Shown here in pieces: positions 5,264 through 7,501 of a DNA stretch of 7,501 bases (positions are counted from its first letter, which is position 1; the number at the start of each line of letters is the position of its first letter). The position numbers were made by a program, and so were the translations under genes. The notes under the pieces are model-generated. The model searched no databases, had not been told where the DNA came from, and was given only the letters and a program-made list of their open reading frames with translations. Source of the stretch: Pseudomonadota bacterium (GTDB lineage Bacteria > Pseudomonadota > Alphaproteobacteria > Rhizobiales > Xanthobacteraceae); contig JAEZFA010000031.1 of the NCBI GenBank assembly GCA_023417665.1, forward strand, positions 1 through 7,501. The letters are read 5' to 3'.

Positions 5264-6568
5264 ATGGGCATATGGTTGGAACTGGCGGTCGTTGTGGGTC
5301 TCATCGTCCTCAACGGCCTTTTTGCTATGGCGGAAATGGCGATCGTCTCGTCCCGCCGCATTCGCTTACAGCAGTTGGCCGAGAGCGGCAGCCGGGGGGC
5401 CGAGCGCGCTTTGGCGCTCGCGGAAAACCCAAGCCGCTTTCTCTCCGGCGTTCAGGTCGGCATCACCCTGATCGGGATTCTCTCCGGCGCATTCGGCGGC
5501 GCTACGCTCGGCGTGAGGCTCGGCGATTTTTTTGCCGAACTCGGCCTGTTCGGAAGCTATGCCAATGAAATTGCTTTCGGCGCGGTGGTGGTTGCAATCA
5601 CGTTTGTGTCTATCGTGCTCGGCGAACTGGTGCCGAAGCGGACCGCCCTGAGCAGCCCGGAGCCTATCGCTTCGCTGCTGGCGCGGCCGCTCGAGATCGT
5701 CGTCATGATCGCGCGGCCGATGGTGTGGCTGCTGGAGGTCACTACCGCTGCGGTGCTTGCGCTGCTGCGCGTGAAGACCGACAAGCCGGAAGGCGTCACC
5801 GAAGAGGAAGTCAAGCTCGCGATCGCGGAAGGCACCGAGTCCGGCGTGATCGATGAGGTCGAAGAAGAAATGATTCACGGCGTGCTCGCGCTCGCCGATC
5901 GTTCGGTGGAATCGGTTCTGACACCGCGTACGGACGTTTACTGGATCGATCTCGACGACGAGCCGGAAAAAATCGCGCAGGAAATTGCCGACTGTCCCTA
6001 TTCGCGCATCGTGGTGGCCCGCGCCGGCGACATCGGGAGGCCCATCGGCATCGTGCAGAAGAAGGACCTTCTCACGGGAATGCTGGCAGGTAAGCCGCTC
6101 GCGCTTGAAGAGAATCTGATCCAGCCCCTGTTTGTCCCGGAAACGCTGCCGGTGCTGCGGCTGCTGGAAATGTTCAGAACGGCGAACGTGCACATCGCGC
6201 TCGTCGTCGATGAGTACGGCGATTTCACCGGCGTTGCGACGCTGCATGACATTCTTGAAGGCATCGCCGGCGATATTGCGCAGGACTATGAGGGCGAAGC
6301 AAAAGATCTCATCAAGCGGGCCGACGGTTCATGGCTGATCGACGGCCGCGCGTCGGTCGAAGAACTGAAAGACGAACTCGGCATTGAGGAAGATTCCGGC
6401 GATTATCACACCGCTGCAGGGCTCGCGCTCGAGAAGCTTGCGCGTATTCCGATCGAGGGAGATCATTTCGTGATCGGTGGCTGGCGTGTCGAAGTGGTCG
6501 ATATGGACGGCAAGCGCATCGACAAGCTCATGTTTATTCCCCTGGAGCCGGCCAAGGCCGCCGAATAA
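5264..6568 (+). CDS. CNNM/CorC (HlyC) family transporter-like protein
   Basis: A membrane protein of 434 residues from ATG 5264. The N-terminal DUF21/CNNM domain (about 1-170) has hydrophobic helices starting at once with MGIWLELAVVVGLIVLNG, the conserved AMAEMAIVSSRR (21-32) and GELVPKR (120-126). Two CBS domains follow (about 218-272 and 283-338, the second with VVDEYGDFTGVATLHDILE), then a CorC_HlyC domain (about 350-426). Relatives are linked to magnesium/cobalt handling, and CBS pairs often bind ATP-Mg; the older 'hemolysin' label should not be taken literally. The frame stays open to an earlier ATG at 5207 (453 residues), but those 19 extra residues are polar and unlike a DUF21 start. 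I therefore prefer 5264, although neither start has a strong ribosome site. It is divergent from the aminotransferase and probably co-transcribed with the dehydratase 17 bases downstream. Confidence 0.93.
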   Translation: MGIWLELAVVVGLIVLNGLFAMAEMAIVSSRRIRLQQLAESGSRGAERALALAENPSRFLSGVQVGITLIGILSGAFGGATLGVRLGDFFAELGLFGSYANEIAFGAVVVAITFVSIVLGELVPKRTALSSPEPIASLLARPLEIVVMIARPMVWLLEVTTAAVLALLRVKTDKPEGVTEEEVKLAIAEGTESGVIDEVEEEMIHGVLALADRSVESVLTPRTDVYWIDLDDEPEKIAQEIADCPYSRIVVARAGDIGRPIGIVQKKDLLTGMLAGKPLALEENLIQPLFVPETLPVLRLLEMFRTANVHIALVVDEYGDFTGVATLHDILEGIAGDIAQDYEGEAKDLIKRADGSWLIDGRASVEELKDELGIEEDSGDYHTAAGLALEKLARIPIEGDHFVIGGWRVEVVDMDGKRIDKLMFIPLEPAKAAE

Positions 6569-6585
6569 GTTCAAACGAGGAAACA

Positions 6586-7501
6586 ATGACAAAAAACGGC
6601 GCGAAGCCCGCACGCCGCCTGCGCTCGCAGGCCTGGTTCGACGACCCGACCAACCCTGACGTAACCTCCGGCTATCTGGAGCGCTATCTGAATTTCGGCT
6701 TCACCCGCGAAGAACTACAGTCCGGAAAACCGATCATTGGTATTGCGCAGACGGGCTCGGATCTTTCGCCCTGTAATCGTCATCACCTCGAACTCGCGCA
6801 TCGCGTGCGCGAAGGTATCCGCTCGGCGGGCGGTATTTGCTTCGAGTTTCCCGTGCATCCGATCCAGGAGACCGGAAAGCGCCCGACGGCGGCGCTCGAT
6901 CGCAACCTCGCCTATCTCGGTCTCGTTGAAGTGCTTTACGGTTATCCGCTCGACGGTGTCGTGCTGACCACCGGCTGTGACAAGACCACGCCGGCCTGCA
7001 TTATGGCGGCGGCCACCGTGAACATCCCTGCGATCGTGCTTTCGGGCGGGCCGATGTTGAACGGTTGGTACAAGGGCGAGCGCACCGGCTCCGGTACGAT
7101 CAAATGGAAGGCGCGCGAACTCTACGCCACCAAGGAGATCGACTACGAGGGCTACATGGAGCTGGTCGCGTCCTCGGCGCCGTCGCCCGGCCATTGCAAC
7201 ACCATGGGCACGGCATCGACGATGAACGGTCTTGCCGAAGCGCTCGGCATGTCGCTGCCGGGCTGCGCGGCAATTCCGGCGCCTTACCGCGAGCGCGGGC
7301 AGATTGCCTACGAAACCGGAAAGCGCATCGTCGAGATGGTCGAAGAAAATCTTCGGCCGTCGGATATTCTGACGCGCGAGGCGTTCGAAAACGCGATCGT
7401 CGTCAATTCCGCGATCGGCGGCTCGACCAACGCGCCGGTACATCTGAATGCCATCGCCCGGCACATCGGCGTTTCACTCGATGTCGATGACTGGCAGAAG
7501 C
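6586..7501 (+). CDS. IlvD/Edd family sugar-acid dehydratase (partial, 3' end cut)
   Basis: The first 305 codons of a protein that normally runs to about 570-600 residues; the window ends inside it. The family catalyses dehydration of 2,3-dihydroxy acids using an iron-sulphur cluster and magnesium. The expected cluster cysteines are C63 (SPCNRHH), C131 (TTGCDKTTP) and C204 (GHCNTMGTAST). K133 matches the lysine that is carbamylated to bind magnesium in the L-arabinonate and D-xylonate dehydratases. The opening RSQAWFDDPTNPD and the VHPIQETGKRPTAALDRN block favour the aldonate (L-arabinonate/D-xylonate) branch over branched-chain IlvD; the substrate is not decided. The ATG at 6586 follows gagg by five bases. 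It begins 17 bases after the CNNM/CorC gene, suggesting one transcript. The missing C-terminal half holds the catalytic serine. Confidence 0.94.
   Translation, partial: MTKNGAKPARRLRSQAWFDDPTNPDVTSGYLERYLNFGFTREELQSGKPIIGIAQTGSDLSPCNRHHLELAHRVREGIRSAGGICFEFPVHPIQETGKRPTAALDRNLAYLGLVEVLYGYPLDGVVLTTGCDKTTPACIMAAATVNIPAIVLSGGPMLNGWYKGERTGSGTIKWKARELYATKEIDYEGYMELVASSAPSPGHCNTMGTASTMNGLAEALGMSLPGCAAIPAPYRERGQIAYETGKRIVEMVEENLRPSDILTREAFENAIVVNSAIGGSTNAPVHLNAIARHIGVSLDVDDWQK

Noticed and set aside
4579..5361. Minus-strand 260-residue open frame overlapping the aminotransferase in another frame
   Set aside because: It crosses the divergent intergenic region and the start of the CNNM/CorC gene; its Arg/Ser-rich sequence is an out-of-frame reading of the aminotransferase.
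5366..6247. Long minus-strand open frame (293 residues) inside the CNNM/CorC gene
   Set aside because: It is antisense to a clear conserved gene, is rich in Arg/His/Asp, and shows no family motif; long antisense frames are expected in GC-rich coding DNA.
6715..7464. Minus-strand 249-residue open frame
   Set aside because: It is a shadow of the IlvD/Edd dehydratase, with arginine-rich composition and no recognisable motif.

Overview
The window looks like a chromosomal stretch of a GC-rich alphaproteobacterium, most likely Hyphomicrobiales (Bradyrhizobium/Xanthobacter relatives). This rests on codon use, the style of the IlvD/Edd sugar-acid dehydratase and CNNM/CorC proteins, and the initiator tRNA sequence. 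It is a judgement from memory of the families, not a search result. I see no insertion sequence, phage gene, CRISPR array or other mobile DNA.

Layout. Bases 1-75 are the last 24 codons of an unidentified plus-strand gene, probably for a membrane protein. It meets the stop codon of the next gene head-on with no gap. Bases 76-3171 hold a minus-strand cluster, read right to left. It has two tandem paralogues for exported proteins with a class I SAM-methyltransferase fold (3171-2356 and 2267-1434), then an APC-superfamily amino acid permease (1410-76). The 88 bases between the paralogues contain strong hairpins, one with the upstream stop codon in its loop. Bases 3172-3416 have no gene but end in a terminator-like hairpin. 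An initiator tRNA (fMet) follows at 3417-3493, with a bidirectional terminator behind it.

Bases 3531-5141 are a minus-strand pair: a class I/II PLP aminotransferase followed 9 bases later by a small exported LprI-like (DUF1311) protein. A divergent intergenic region, with the same 11-mer facing both ways, separates it from a plus-strand pair. That pair is a CNNM/CorC transporter-like protein (DUF21, two CBS domains, CorC_HlyC domain) and, 17 bases later, an IlvD/Edd family sugar-acid dehydratase cut by the window end.

Most genes are ordinary housekeeping or metabolic types. The least conventional part is the methyltransferase-like pair. Both proteins keep an intact SAM-binding motif and resemble the FAM173 (ATPSCKMT/ANTKMT) lysine methyltransferases. 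Both also carry export signals and a C-terminal beta-rich module, which would put a SAM-type enzyme in a compartment where SAM is not known to be supplied. The initiator tRNA is also notable for having A29:U41 in place of the first of the three conserved G:C pairs.
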